NCBI GenBank assembly: GCA_965644295.1
Contig: CBFFRP010000015.1
Span: forward strand, 55,926-119,925
Reading direction: 5' to 3'
Length of the DNA: 64,000 bases
DNA from: Paraphysomonas bandaiensis
Taxonomy: Eukaryota > Chrysophyceae
The notes beneath the pieces are model-generated. The model saw only the letters and a program-made list of their open reading frames with translations, was not told the origin of the DNA and searched no databases. Each line of letters starts with the position of its first letter. The first letter of the stretch is position 1. Position numbers and translations under genes: made by a program. Shown here one piece after another: positions 24,617 to 36,965 of this stretch.

Positions 24617-27600
24617 TTAGCGTAAACGTTGTGACAACATGTTAGACAGTTTACTTTCTTCTTTCTCCGCATTATCATACTCAGCATCTAAGGCCGTAAG
24701 TGCCTGGCTTAACTTTCTATTGGACATCATTGACGACAGCGCTTGTTTCAGTAGCCCCGCAAGGTGCCTATGAGCATACGTCTGACACTGACTCAGTGCC
24801 CACCGGATTGTTTCATCTTCTGTCAGATAGAGTGCTTTGATGTACATGTCCACGTACTGTCTTCCCCGGGGTGGGCGACACACATGGCGCGAATCCAATC
24901 CAGTGTGAAGCGCAGATACGTCCATTGTCATGGAAGCCCTTCCCTCCGTGCTGCATTTGCGCACACGAGATAACCCCTCTAAGACAGCATCGAATGCTGC
25001 CTGGCATATCTCTAGCCACACCTTCAGTAAAATGCGTTAACTAGTAGAGACGTCACTGATTTCTATATACCTGTTCTCTCACTAAGGTGGATGCCTCAGC
25101 AAACTCATCGCCGGCTTCCATGTATTCCCAAACCTGTGTATGTTGGTTATGGTTTCTAAATACAGCACGATACCAGCTTACATCTATGCAATTGTCGATT
25201 AGTGTATCGACCCACTCGTGTGGTTCCTCCCGCATCTTCTTTTGGTCCCACCCTGACTGCTCCAGCATAATACTCACTATCTACACAACAAGAATATTCA
25301 AATACATCATTAACACTATAAGTGCGCAGCACCTCGTTTTGTTTTACAAGATCGGGGCACATCGCCCGATAAACCAGAGAACGGAGCTGTCCAGATATCT
25401 GCTGGAAATCCGATATGTGATTCTCTGAGGTCTGCTTATGGGCCTCCGGTAGTAAGCTCAAAACCTTTGGTTTGATCTCTCCAAGTATCTGTAGGTATTG
25501 TTAGCCGCAGAAGATCATGCATATTACCAATCACCTTTGCAGCAAACCAGCAGCTCTCTGCAGCCACAACCCTTTCATTGAGTGCATTAAATGAAGAGGG
25601 CTCCGGAAATTGTACAGCGTGCGGTGGCTGCAAGTTCTTGAGCACATCGGATGAGCAGAATATATTAGTGAATTGTACACCATCCTCCGCCCAGAGTCCG
25701 CTATTACTACCCGGTCCACCGAGTTGCCCAGGAGAGCGCCCCCCTACCCCTACTCCACTTAGCAGACCTCGGCTGCCGGAAGAAGAGAGAGAGAAGAGAA
25801 ACTGCATACGATGCGCCAGGGCCTGCGGAAAATATTTACAAACGGATAAGTCAGAATAAATACTGGCACCTCAAAGTCCTTAGCTTGTAGAGGCGGAGGT
25901 GCGATGCTGCGCGGGAGATTTTTCGTGAATAGGCGTGACCTTTCTTCGGAAGATACAAATCCGATGAAAACTGCACAAAGATAAAAATCAAATAGCTGAC
26001 ATAGGCCATTAAATATCTCGGGGGCGGCCGCAGGCATCAACTGCATCATATGGAGATATCGCCCACTTAATTTGGCGAGCCCATGCAATGAAGCCTGAGT
26101 AACAACCATAGCTGATGTCTGCTGCTGGGCACGTCGGCTGAGTGGAACCGCTGTATCATCTTCCAACAGCTTTGACAAAGCCTCCATTAGTAAATTCACC
26201 TCATGCCCAGTGCCGTTAACTTGGTCTCCTGTCGATGATCCTGATACTTGTCTTTTAATTCCATCCACTTTCTCGCTAACAATTTCATCGCCATCCGCGT
26301 CCTCATCTGCTCCAGCAGTCATAAAGTGAAGGGGATTGCCAGAACTGTGGAAGGACATCAGAATACTTTCTTCGAGGCCCTTATCTGCATCGACGTTCTC
26401 AATTTCACTGCGTGCCTCAGTATCCACACTGGTATTTGTATACTTAGCAGCAAGGCTAGACCGATTGGCTGCAAGTATTAAGTTCCGCCTCTGCGCAGCT
26501 TCCATCGCCTCGTTTACCATTCCTCTAATCCTGATGCGTCCACCTTCAACGACCCCTCCTCCAGCAGACTGGTGATGATGCTTGAGAGCGTACATCTTGA
26601 TGATTCCAAGAATGCCACCAACCTCCCCAAGTTGAATTGGAACACTCCGCCAGGGCTCAGACTCCAACAACTGCTGTAAGTATCTGAAGGACTCTAAATG
26701 AATGCTGTTCGCGTATTCCACGGACTTCAGTGCAACGACATGCTTCAATCCGCGACTCTCAGCGTTACAAAATTCCCGCCCAAGTTTTATGATTGTATCC
26801 AACGCCCAGAGCATAGAAGCAAAATCTTCCAGAGGAATAGCCGCAGATGGAGAGATTGCATGTAATAAATCTACAATAGCACGTTCAACTTCCTCCCAAA
26901 GTATAAAGCGGCAGGCTACAAGAGATTGATTCGCATCTGTGAGTCTGGCACTCTGCAAGCGGAGATGCCGAACGTCTTCCGGCGATAACGCACCACCCTC
27001 GCCGTCAGCAACGATATCAGAGCTGATAATTGAGTCTCTAATAACGTCCCCTTCCTGCGATCGCCGTTGTAGCCTGTGCTGATGGTGCCTCTCTGTGGAT
27101 TCAGCACGCCTGCGGCCGCCCTCCTCGTCATCTTCCTCTTCACTGTCAGTGTCAGAGAAATCCTGCTCCCCGTGATCTATAGGGCAGCGGTGCAGGTACC
27201 GCATGTCGTTATTGCGCTCATCAAATGGGCTCTTGTGCCACTGGGTAATGAGATAATTGGTATGAATGACAGAGGCCAACATCTCACAACCCCGAACTAC
27301 GCAAGGTACAACTATACCCGGAGTGATCCGCTCGTACAGCTCCTCACGCGACAACTCGGGAAGGTCCACCATTTGAAGATTGGCATCTGCCTGACCTTTG
27401 GCAGCTGCAGCATTGGCATGTGCGTACATGAGCTCCAGCACTGTGGAGTGCATGCAGGCCCCTATATCTGCCATCTGGTAACGCTGAATTCGCCTCGCAA
27501 GCCCCTCCATACACCCGTCCTCATCGAATACAACCTCCGCGTCTCCATCTCCTGCCTCCCCTGCCCCCGCCCGGGCTACCACTCTTACTCCCAGGCTCTC

Positions 27601-28398
27601 TTGCATATGGTCAAGTAGTAAATAAGATCGCACGATTCCTTCATATTCTGGTGCTGCGAAACGTCTGGAAGCCAACCGGAAGAGGGCTTTATCGGTTTTG
27701 TGTCGTAGTGCGGGCAGCATACGTTGGACCCCCTCTCCATAGCCTTGAACACTCTTCAGACAGTAGTAACTGTCATCCTGCATTGTCATCAAGACTCGAT
27801 AGCTGCTCTCTGCAGCACGCCCAACATCTCCAATTTTAACACTCTGTAACATTTGTTCATACAGACCACGTACAAACTGAAGCCTCTGCAGCGAGGAATA
27901 CACTTGAGTCAGGTTCTCCTTACGCCGTTGAAGCCGTGTTATACCTAATGTACCCGTAACAATCAACTGTTTGCCAGATTCCAGTTTGCGGCGACTATTT
28001 GTAAGCTGAATGCCAGTGCGCGCGAGGTCCATGTCAATGGCGTGCACATCCCGCATGCACGACATGAGATCACTGTAGTTAAGAGAAATCATGTCAGCCA
28101 GCTGGCTGAGAACCATATCCTTATCAGTATCTGTCTCCTCAATCGTTGCCATGAATCTGTCCGTGAGCCCTTCATCCTCCCACTGCGATATCTCCATTAA
28201 CTGCTTCTCAGTGGGGTCGAAGTCAGGGGAGAAGAATCCTTCATGTAGACCCGCTATAACCTCCTCAGGAGTCTTACTCGCTTTGATACCCATGTATTCA
28301 ACACCTGAGGCGAGGGCTTTTTGCCAAGCTTCCTTTTCTGTTCCATCTGCTCCACCATGATTACTCCCACTTCCTTCTGAAGAAGTGCTGCGGGACAT
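24617..28398 (-). CDS. VPS50: syndetin / VPS50 subunit of the EARP complex
   Basis: Tethering-complex subunit for endosomal recycling to the plasma membrane. Exons 5'->3': 25870-28398, 25535-25822, 25333-25488, 25071-25280, 24617-25021; 3588 nt, 1195 aa (animal syndetin is about 960). N-terminal matches include LMSCMRDVHAIDMDLARTGI and SSLQRLQFVRGLYEQM; C-terminal matches include KLSGRYLHMMQLMPAAAPEI, GLCQLFDFYLCAVFIGF, RVRKCSTEGRASM and YVDMYIKALYLTEDETIRW, which follow the conserved C-terminal domain in order. The extra length comes from insertions: an acidic tract (SDTDSEEEDDEEGG) and a Gly/Ser-rich loop (GVGVGGRSPGQLGGPGS). The start MSRSTSSEGSG is preferred; the frame is open for 36 more codons up to an ATG at 28506. 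Introns of 46-52 nt were placed from family continuity. Confidence 0.93.
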
Positions 28399-29571
28399 AT
28401 AATTTGAACCTCTGATTACTTTTGTTAAGACAATATTTTGTAAATACAACGCGGGCCGTACCCAATAGACTTGCGTCGAGTTAATCCTGCCGCTGCATCT
28501 CTGCATCGCTCCTCCAATATATCCTATACATATATTAATCCTTTCCTCTAATAATCCATTAGACTCACTGGGTCTTGATATAAATTCTTCATAATATCAT
28601 CGAGAGAGGGGTCACCCGCTCTGTTTAGTCTGTATATATCTAATTAACGTGACAAACAGACTATTGTCCCCTTACCCCAACCGAGTGGCCCATCCTCCAT
28701 CAGTGGCATATGTTGCATCTGATATCACACTGGCATTATCATCCCCGTGATGTCCTGCTTCTTTAATAGAGGGGGATTTTTTAGAGGTAAAATTGAGGAA
28801 ACTGCTCTTCATCGCCATAATGATAACAGAGGCAGCTCTGTACTGTCACTGCAGATACAATACGGCAATGAGAGGTTATTAATGTAGAAACAAGTAAGAT
28901 ATATACTATATTAATGATAAGAGGTGCTTATACAGTGCATGCAATATTTATCTATCCTCCCAACAAAACAAGATCCGTATGTATGTATGTATGTATGTAT
29001 GTATGTATGTATGTATGTATGTATGTATGTATGTATGTATGTATGTATGTATGTATGTATGTATGTATGTATGTATGTATGTATGTATGTATGTATGTAT
29101 GTATGTATGTATGTATGTATGTATGTATGTATGTATGTATGTATGTATGTATGTATGTATGTATGTATGTATGTATGTATGTATGTATGTATGTATGTAT
29201 GTATGTATGTATGTATGTATGTATGTATGTATGTATGTATGTATGTATGTATGTATGTATGTATGTATGTATGTATGTATGTATGTATGTATGTATGTAT
29301 GTATGTATGTATGTATGTATGTATGTATGTATGTATGTATGTATGTATGTATGTATGTATGTATGTATGTATGTATGTATGTATGTATGTATGTATGTAT
29401 GTATGTATGTATGTATGTATGTATGTATGTATGTATGTATGTATGTATGTATGTATGTATGTATGTATGTATGTATGTATGTATGTATGTATGTATGTAT
29501 GTATGTATGTATGTATGTATGTATGTATGTATGTATGTATGTATGTATGTATGTATGTATGTATATATATA

Positions 29572-29602
<31 letters not shown>

Positions 29603-30343
29603 TGTATGTATGTATGTATGTATGTATGTATGTATGTATGTATGTATGTATGTATGTATGTATGTATGTATGTATGTATGTATGTATGTATGTATGTATG
29701 TATGTATGTATGTATGTATGTATGTATGTATGTATGTATGTATGTATGTATGTATGTATGTATGTATGTATGTATGTATGTATGTATGTATGTATGTATG
29801 TATGTATGTATGTATGTATGTATGTATGTACGTATGTACGTATGTATGTATGTATGTATGTATGTATGTATGTATGTATGTATGTATGTATGTATGTATG
29901 TATGTATGTATGTATGTATGTATGTATGTATGTATGTATGTATGTATGTATGTATGTATGTATGTATGTATGTATGTATGTATGTATGTATGTATGTATG
30001 TATGTTGTATTTCGGTGTATTCCACAAAAAAGGACAACTATACTTCAATGATCTTTGTAGTTGTATATATGTACGATAATACAGCAGTGGCCAGCCACAC
30101 AATGATGAGTGTATTTCCCTACTCCTGTATACCCATATACCGTATGTATCCATCTCGCCGCACTGTATATGTGTCAAGGAGCATATATGAATACACACAC
30201 CCGCACATATCTAACTGAAAATTACATATAGAATTCCCCCTAAAGCCTCTATTCACCACCAAACTCTTCACTTACCTACATAAGCGAGGTACACATCCAT
30301 CCAGCACCTGACAGAGACCAAGGAAGTATTCGTCGTTATTCCA
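28399..30343. promoter_or_regulatory. divergent interval carrying a giant microsatellite
   Basis: Head-to-head interval of VPS50 and the coiled-coil gene at 30344. About half is the (GTAT)n array, listed separately. The unique flanks carry CTGTACTGTCACTGCAG near 28837 and ATAATACAGCAGTGGCC near 30076, variants of the recurring promoter motif. No exon was found. Confidence 0.5.
28977..30004. repeat. (GTAT)n tetranucleotide array, about 1.03 kb
   Basis: Near-perfect GTAT repeat of about 257 units. It has one interruption (ATATATATAAT around 29563-29573) that shifts the phase, and two single T-to-C changes at 29831 and 29839. Because the unit is four bases, several frames on both strands stay open along its length (Cys-Met-Tyr-Val on one strand, His-Thr-Tyr-Ile on the other), giving long spurious open frames that are not genes. 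Confidence 0.98.
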
Positions 30344-32262
30344 ATGTCTGAAACACTCCCTAAAAAGAGGTGAGAGAGGAGATAGATGTGTATATGTAGT
30401 AATGGTCTGTAGGTTAAGAAGAGAGGGTAATAGCCGATACAATGACGAGCAAGAGAAAATGAGAACCTCACCATTTGTGAAAGAGAAAGTTAATCCTATC
30501 CGGGTGTTGCCGAATATGCCAGGTAGGGAGTTGCTGTGTAGTCATCGGAGGGTTGATCTATATGGATATGTGTGTATAGGATTTAGCGCATTAACGAAAG
30601 GAGAGGCCAAGCACGATTCCATAGAGATAGAAAAGACGTCGTACTTATCTGTGGTATGTGGTGATATACTGTGTTATTTATTCGCTTATACTTCATAAGG
30701 ATGCTACTGATTCCGAGGGCGAGGAGGATTTCTCTCACGACAAGGGGTTTATACTTCGGTCCATGCGCCCTCCCTGTGCCCCAGAGTCGACACTTTCCAA
30801 GAAGAAGTGTCGATACTTTCACTGGGCTCTCCACCCTGAATCCATAGATGGAGATTTAGGACAGTATCGTGAGGGGGTGGATCGCTTGAACGGGGAGTTG
30901 GCGTTACTTGAAGGAGATAAGGACCGTTGGGAACGCGGAGTGGGCTTGGCGCGTGCAGGGCTTGCCGATCTCCATCGGGCTGTAGGTGATGGTCTTTCAG
31001 TAGTGCGAGCGGATGGACTACATCTTAGACAGGCATTGCTGCAGGAACTTGGTCTATCTGAGGGTGATTGGGACGCGGAGAGGGTCGCAGGGGCATTGTC
31101 GGGACTACAGCGTGAAGTAGGACGCGTAGTAGGATCGGAGGAAAGCATGGATGGGAGTGACGTGGCGAGCGCTTTGCTACTACTACAGCGTGCTGCGGGC
31201 ACTTTGTCGGAAGTATCGCTCGAAAAATACCGAGTAGAAGAGGAGAGTGCCGTTGTCTGTCGACAGTGGGTTCGGGGATGTGTGGAGAAAGAAGGGGATG
31301 GTACTGCTGCCAGTGTTGTTGCCGGAGCGGTTGCAGGGGTATCACCACATTCTGGTTGTAGGGAGGGCAGTGCAGAGGGGGCAGTGCTGAAGAGGTTTCC
31401 GATTCCTCAACCCACTCTGTTGGAGATGCTGAGGAATCCAGTGCTAAATCCTCCGACGATGTCTATGGACACTGCGATTCCTTCACCACCTGTCAGTAGC
31501 GGCACCAATAGCAAACCATCCCGCAAAAGGAAAGGAGGCACTACAGAGCATGTGACACCGATGCTGGCAACAGCCCGTCAGCGTACCCCGCGAGCACCTG
31601 TACCACTGTTGTTAAGTCCATTCAGCGCTCAGGAAGATGGGTTTGTTGGAGCATTTCCAGTTCCCCCTGAGCCTCCTGTCTCTGAAGTACGAGGGCCTTG
31701 TGATCCACGAGCTACAGCTCTATCTTCCTCGCAGTTGCCTGTTTTTTTGAAACAAGGTGAAGAGGGGGGGGAGCAGCTAACGAGGCTGAGGGGAGCAGTG
31801 TTGCGGTCAGAACGTATACTCGGCGCGCTGGAGAAAGAGAAGCAAGAATGGGAAGCACAGGTGGGTAAGAGTGCGGAATATATAATATCGTGATAGGGTG
31901 TACAGGTGACACAGAGTCAAGCCAGTTTGCGCAACGCACAAGATGCGCTGGAGGGGGTATTGCTGTTGAGTGAGCAGCAGAATATGCAGTTCCAAGAAGA
32001 CAACGAGAAACTGGCGGCGGCTCGGGAAGAGGGAAGACATCCTGGGAAATCTACTCCAGGAAAGGTGAAGAAATCTATGGGCAACACAGGGTCAGACGTC
32101 GACGGTTTCAATGATACAGAAGGCGTTTCTTTTTCCCAAGGGTCGATTGCTTCCACTGCTGCTGATGAAGATCCATCTCAGCCTGATGCTTCTGCAACTT
32201 CTCTTCCACCCCCTGGGAAGAAGACCGTTGCGCCACGCAGAGTAAAGCGCAGAAGCTTGTAG
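30344..32262 (+). CDS. unrecognised coiled-coil protein
   Basis: Family not recognised. Exons 30344-30369, 30413-30522, 30580-30653, 30700-31860, 31906-32262; 1728 nt, 575 aa. It starts MSETLPKKRLRREGN, with a basic N-terminus that could be a nuclear signal. A short conserved-looking motif follows (NPIRVLPNMPGFSALTKGE), then an acidic patch (DATDSEGEEDF) and KKKCRYFHWALHPE. The middle is rich in heptad-like Leu/Glu/Arg (RLNGELALLEGDKDRWERGV) and a second coiled-coil segment lies near residues 435-500 (TRLRGAVLRSERILGALEKE, QNMQFQEDNEKLAAAREEG). The tail is Ser/Pro-rich and ends in basic residues. The intron 30523-30579 is 57 nt, in frame and stop-free, so a longer isoform is possible. The layout vaguely recalls kinetochore or centrosomal proteins, but that is a guess. 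Confidence 0.72.
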
Positions 32263-34257
32263 AACGATGCTGTATTCCTGGTATCTTGTTGTAACTAATG
32301 AATACATACACCTGTAACAGAAAAAGCGGCGCTTTTGTTACGATGTTATATTATCAGTCTGATACTAGTAGGCATGTTTTGGACTGGGTCATATTACATA
32401 TAATCGTAAGCTACAGTAGAGGGATGATGAATAAATAGCCTGTGAGTAAATACTGACCAGCGTCGCTCTGTATATAGAATTTGTTGTATACTCTCCTACT
32501 TACATAGTTACGCTTTTTCGTTGGTAAAAATTAAAAATAGAGGCTACAGGTACATGAAACCCTGTATTAAGTACTAAGCACTCATCATATATATTGATAA
32601 AATATTGATTGTTAGTGGTAAAGACAATCATTGTAGTGCAATACAATGAATAAGAACAAATTACTGTTTCCAAATTTTATAATCAGTTTTGATCTAGTGT
32701 CTTTATACCTTATATAATGATATTCTTTGCATATATAGAAGTATTTTTTCCTACTATTTCAATATTCTAATTTCTATCTCTTTTTTTACTTCTATGTGCT
32801 ATCTCTAGAATCAATGTGTGAAGCATATGTCTATCATCAGTTATTAGTTAGATTTATTACAACATTTGATATTCAAACTATAAATCGATGTGATCGACAA
32901 ACCTGATTAATATAATTAATTAGAAAAGTTGATTTAGGTTGAGTTTTTGATGCGTTTAGCAATAAATAATGTACATCATGCAAAGAAAACAAGTTTTCAT
33001 GACATTTAATAAATTTTATATTTTAGATACAGATGAAAGTAACGGATACATTGTATACATAATATAATATAGTGCAAATACATATAGTATAGTATGTCGA
33101 ATATTATATATGAATTCGTAAGTGTCCCCACCCAGCTACCTCACAGTCGAGTGATTAAGCGTTTATTCATAACTACCCATTTTATATCCATCGCGCATAT
33201 TATGACCATAAAGCGTTTTCTAATAAAAGCCATTTGCATAGTACAACCCCTCAACAAAGTCGGACTCGCACCTTTTCGTGGTGTTCAGGGGGATAAGTAC
33301 TGGAGATATTTCTCCTCCGGGAAATAGGTATACCAGAGTACTCGACCTTGATGACCCTTCTTGTCCTGTTGCGCACTTACACACTCCTCAATCAGATTTT
33401 GCTTCTCTGCTTGTACCATCGCACTTCCTCTCGACTCCCTGTTGCTGGATACACGGGAGAACCCTCATATATCCCACTGGTGTCCAACTACACATTTCTT
33501 CCACATGTGCTCTCTGCTACTGGCTTAGACAGCAAAAGAGCCGATTCCGACGCTTCTTCACAGTAGATCAACACCTTTTGCAAGACCTACATCCATATAC
33601 CTCCGAGCCACTTACAATGCCTAAGGAAAAGTCACCAGAGATCGCAAAACTCAGAAGGGTATATTGCTACTTCCTCTTGTTGCCGTGAGGCACATGAGGT
33701 AGTGGCAGCTTTAAATTGCACAAATTGTATGTGTACTATGAAGTGTTCCCATGAGGAAGTAGTAGACTTAGATCACTGCTTTTGCTTGTCATTCTGTACG
33801 TTGTACAACGCCCCTACCTATCTATCTATGAATATTGTGAGAATGGTCGCACCTTGGTGCTTGCGGCAACGCACAAGCCGTTCTCGTCGGGTTAAATAGA
33901 AGGATTATAGTAGTTTGTATTAGCTAGTTACAGGTAGGCGTCTATCTAGCTTGACTAGTTCTCATCTACGTAATATTGTTATCACGAGTTTTACAAAGCC
34001 TATGTCGAGTAGGCTGATCGCTTGTTGTGATTCAAACGCACGGTGTCCTGGAACCAGCATAATGCATCCAATATCTACACATAACTTTTCAATATATATG
34101 GCATGAAACCCCCTTTTCTTTACGAAACACTGGTTTTTGCCAGTTTCTCCTATAGAAATGGGTGTTTTCATCATGTCATGTAATCTTTTTTTTGACCAAC
34201 CGTAAAGGTACGGTGTGTTGAGGAACGGCTGATCCTGTTCCAAGAAAAAGTATAGGT
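32263..34257. other. intergenic, AT-rich, with element C
   Basis: 3' flank of the coiled-coil gene, then MITE-like copy C (33245-33970). The open frames at 33278-33688 lie within element C and look non-coding; the minus-strand frame 33962-34243 partly overlaps its right end and continues to the next element. Neither shows similarity I recognise. Confidence 0.55.
33245..33970. mobile_element. MITE-like element C, partial
   Basis: It begins inside the family core (aaagtcggactcgcacctt at 33258-33276, followed by gataagtactggagatattt), shared with elements A and B. It ends with a right arm (gtaggcgtctatctagcttg, then actagttctcatctacgtaa), but lacks the terminal acgcctattgc. About 500 bp of its interior (33330-33830) is not seen in the other copies, so it may carry an insertion or be a longer subfamily. 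Confidence 0.55.
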
Positions 34258-34370
34258 AGGTATGTATGTATGTATGTATGTATGTATGTATGTATGTATG
34301 TATGTATGTATGTATGTATGTATGTATGCATGTATGTATGTATGTATGTATGTATGTATGTATGTATGTA

Positions 34371-34555
34371 GGGACCGGTGCCGAGTGTGAGGCACTTTAG
34401 GGGGGTTTTCACGGCTCGGTGCCAAGTGTGAGGAATTTGATGCAAATATCCAGGTTTTTGAAAATTAGTTTTAGAGAGGGGGTTTTCCGTGTACTCTGTA
34501 TATATATGTATATATAGCTACTGCTGATATATAGATATCCAAGTGTGGTCATAAG
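34371..34555. repeat. left inverted arm of the 34.3-38.0 kb element
   Basis: Reads gggaccggtgccgagtgtga onward and ends at aagtgtggtcataag. It is the reverse complement of 37524-37740, with one fewer copy of the 40-bp subunit. Confidence 0.9.
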
Positions 34556-34640
34556 GTATGAGGTACATTATGTATATATTGAATATAGCATATACATGAT
34601 ATTAACAGTACATAGGATCATAGAATCCAAATGTCAGCCA

Positions 34641-35698
34641 ATGCATAAATATCTCACAGAAGCTGATAGGTGGCAATTGTACCTTGCTATCGAGTCGGGA
34701 CATATGCTTTATGACTGGAAGAGCGACAATATTGTCGAGCAAATATTTTCATGGTGCAGGGACGAGAGATTCATGAATCATTACATGTTTATTAAGAAGT
34801 TTGTCGCCAGAATATTCGAAGCTAATGCCGATAGATACACGGAGCTTTCAGCATTGAATACTGTACTCCATAGACAAGCTCTAGAACATTTCAATGTAAT
34901 TGTACAAATGTTAAATGTGTTCTATATTGATGCTATGATTACTCTTGTTATAACATCCTAATTAATCATTGCAAAATGTCTTGGACTTGCCAATACAGTG
35001 TGCAATGTGATTAAATCGAATGTTTGTAGAAAGTACAGAGCAAAGCGAGACATTGCCTTATGGAGGTGCACATCTTGGATCCCAGAAGTGGTCGGGGAAA
35101 CTGGAATACCTTGCAAGGATGCAGTGAACATACTGAAAGCGTTGTATCCGAATTGCACGATGCCGGACAGTCTATTTTCGGAATCTTACTTTCATAAGAA
35201 CTGTTTTACCACGTCAGTGAAAGATATGTTTACCGTCGTGCCTCAATTGTTGGGGCATATTCCATCCACTTTGGAAGTAGACAATCGCTTGCACTCAAAA
35301 GTATTTAGGCCAATCAGGGCCCCTATTTTAAATGAAGGAGGCTGCAAATCATCAAGGAGCTCGAAGCGATTCAGAAGCACCGGAGAAACTTCCAGCAGGT
35401 ATTTATATTGCCTTGCTGTGTGAGATCGGTGTTCGTAGTAACATCATGCGTATGCCTCATCTTAACCATATACAACAGTGCTTCTACACAACCGACCTCT
35501 CGGAATAGACAACAGCGACAGTGCCCCGACTGCCACCAGTGGCTCTCACGAAAAACTAAACATCCTTCGACCGCATGTCAAAGCTACTGTCGTCGGAATG
35601 GTATCGCCCCGCCTGATGTCATTCACTGTGGTTATCTTGAGGATGCCACGGAGTTTGATATCATTGAGGAGGCTGATGTATCGGATTCACCCGCATAG
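34641..35698 (+). CDS. unrecognised element-encoded protein with Cys-rich end
   Basis: Not a family I recognise. Three coding blocks are clear. The first, 34641 to about 34900, starts MHKYLTEADRWQLYLAIESG and contains DNIVEQIFSWCRDERF. The second, about 35000-35398, has KYRAKRDIALWRCTSWIPEV and MFTVVPQLLGHIPSTLEVDN. The third is 35479-35698. The second junction (intron 35399-35478) is well supported: AG/T joins the frames. The first junction is unresolved because no donor-acceptor pair around 34895-35030 is clearly best in phase; the gene may also be damaged there. The last block has CPDCHQW-x10-C-x3-C spacing (CPDC...TACQSYC), possibly a small zinc-binding module, and an acidic end. Its place between the inverted arms suggests a transposon protein, perhaps the DNA-binding or transposase gene, but no catalytic motif is visible. 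Confidence 0.45.
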
Positions 35699-35815
35699 TA
35701 TCCGTCGTGTGAGTGCTATGTCCTAGGAGATGTACTGGTTTGTTGTTATCTAAACTTTTTTTTCTTGGCTTAGTTATGTTCTTTTGTGTTTTTAATTTGC
35801 TTTTTGGATTTCGAG

Positions 35816-36607
35816 CAGGGATAGGGAACAATATATTGCAATACTATTGTTAGATAGCGTTCCATCAATACTATTGATGGAATTTTTAAACCGGTTCTAC
35901 AATACAATTACAATATATTGCAATATATTGTCAACGTATTGCAATGTATTAGTATGACTAATCAGTAGGTAAATACATCCGTAGATTTCATTTTTAGTAT
36001 TACTCATTAAGATCACATGACAACCAAACCAACTGCTGCTTATATAGCTACTAAAAATCCACCTCGTCCTCATCCTCTGAGCCATCATCGGTGAGGTCAA
36101 CTTCACCATATTCATCCACAGAATTAATTGAAATATGTTAGTATCCGGCCATAACTGTCGAATAGCTTTCAGAAACAACAGCATATTAGGTAGGATGGAA
36201 ACTTTTGCGCAACACTGATATAATATGTTCAGCTGGGATGACCAGACGTTCCCATGTATTGGAAGTACATACCAGGGCCAGGCAACCGTTAATGACTCGT
36301 GGATCTGTACGTTTCTTAATTTTTTGAGCTGACTGGAGATTTTTAGTCGCATAGTCAACATCAGCTTCACTATCCGTTGTAGTGTTGTAATCAATTTCTC
36401 GGTTACTTATATCCATTTTGCACCCTACAGTTGAGAATCTTCTCTTATATGACTATCATAATATTGATTGCAATATATTGCAATAGTATTGTGAGCTCTT
36501 TTTAACAGAAACACTATTGATGGAATATTTGACCAGTCCACCAATCAATATATTTTACAATATATTGTACAATGAATTGCAATACAATATATTGTTCCCT
36601 ATCCCTG
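35816..36607 (-). mobile_element. intact non-autonomous hAT-type element
   Basis: The ends are perfect inverted repeats of at least 23 bp beginning cagggatagggaacaatat, flanked by an exact 8-bp duplication ATTTCGAG (35808-35815 and 36608-36615). CAGGG...CCCTG termini and 8-bp target duplications are diagnostic of the hAT superfamily. At 792 bp it is too short for a transposase. Minus-strand open frames (36186-36416, starting MDISNREIDYNTTTDSEADV, and a downstream acidic stretch EVDLTDDGSEDEDEVDF near 36065-36110) may be remnants of the C-terminal part of an ancestral protein. Subterminal motifs CAATATATTG and ATCAATACTATTGATGGAA recur near both ends. Confidence 0.9.
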
Positions 36608-36833
36608 ATTTCGAGTATTCAATTTCTTATTCGAATTTATTCTTACAATTAATAAAATCAATTTTCAGATAATAATGTTTTCAAAGTTAAACACCCTTGC
36701 ATGATGTTAGACTCACTTCTTGATATCATATCAACGATCAAGCACATATATGTTACATGTATATACAGGTAGGTATGATGTGCCTTAATATGGCTTGCTG
36801 TATTAGTGCAGAGTGCAGATACGACGTAGGGCA

Positions 36834-36965
36834 GGGGCAGCTAGAGCCGGACCGAAAGTAGGGGCAGGATCAGCGCTCTTGAATGTGGATGGGACAGGGG
36901 CAGCTAGAGCCGGACCGAAAGTAGGGGCATGATCAGCGCTCTTGAATGTGGATGGGACAGGGGAA
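36834..36965. repeat. 63-bp tandem repeat, two copies plus partial
   Basis: Unit start points are 36834 and 36897 (period 63), with a partial third start near 36960. The period is 21 codons; on the minus strand the unit reads PTFGPALAAPVPSTFKSAD in an open frame that ends at a TAA just beyond the array. It may be a proline/alanine-rich tail exon of the minus-strand gene next to it, but I could not join the frames with canonical splice sites. Confidence 0.8.

Noticed and set aside
28914-30218. Open frames of 360-434 codons on both strands through the GTAT array
   Set aside because: They are products of a 4-base repeat with no stop in several frames (Cys-Met-Tyr-Val or His-Thr-Tyr-Ile periodic peptides) and have no other coding character.
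30344-32262. Assignment of the coiled-coil protein to the Mis12-complex subunit Dsn1
   Set aside because: Only coiled-coil spacing and one Leu/Glu/Trp patch are suggestive; too weak to name.
33278-33688. 136-codon frame in element C
   Set aside because: It overlaps the shared non-coding core, and the frame is not kept in the other copies.
33962-34243. 93-codon minus-strand frame between elements
   Set aside because: Reads plausibly in parts (GYSKK-like basic start), but no family, splice partner or second copy was recognised, and it overlaps the end of MITE-like copy C.
36834-36965. CRISPR array or prokaryotic repeats
   Set aside because: The tandem repeats here have no unique spacers, and the window is clearly eukaryotic with spliced genes.
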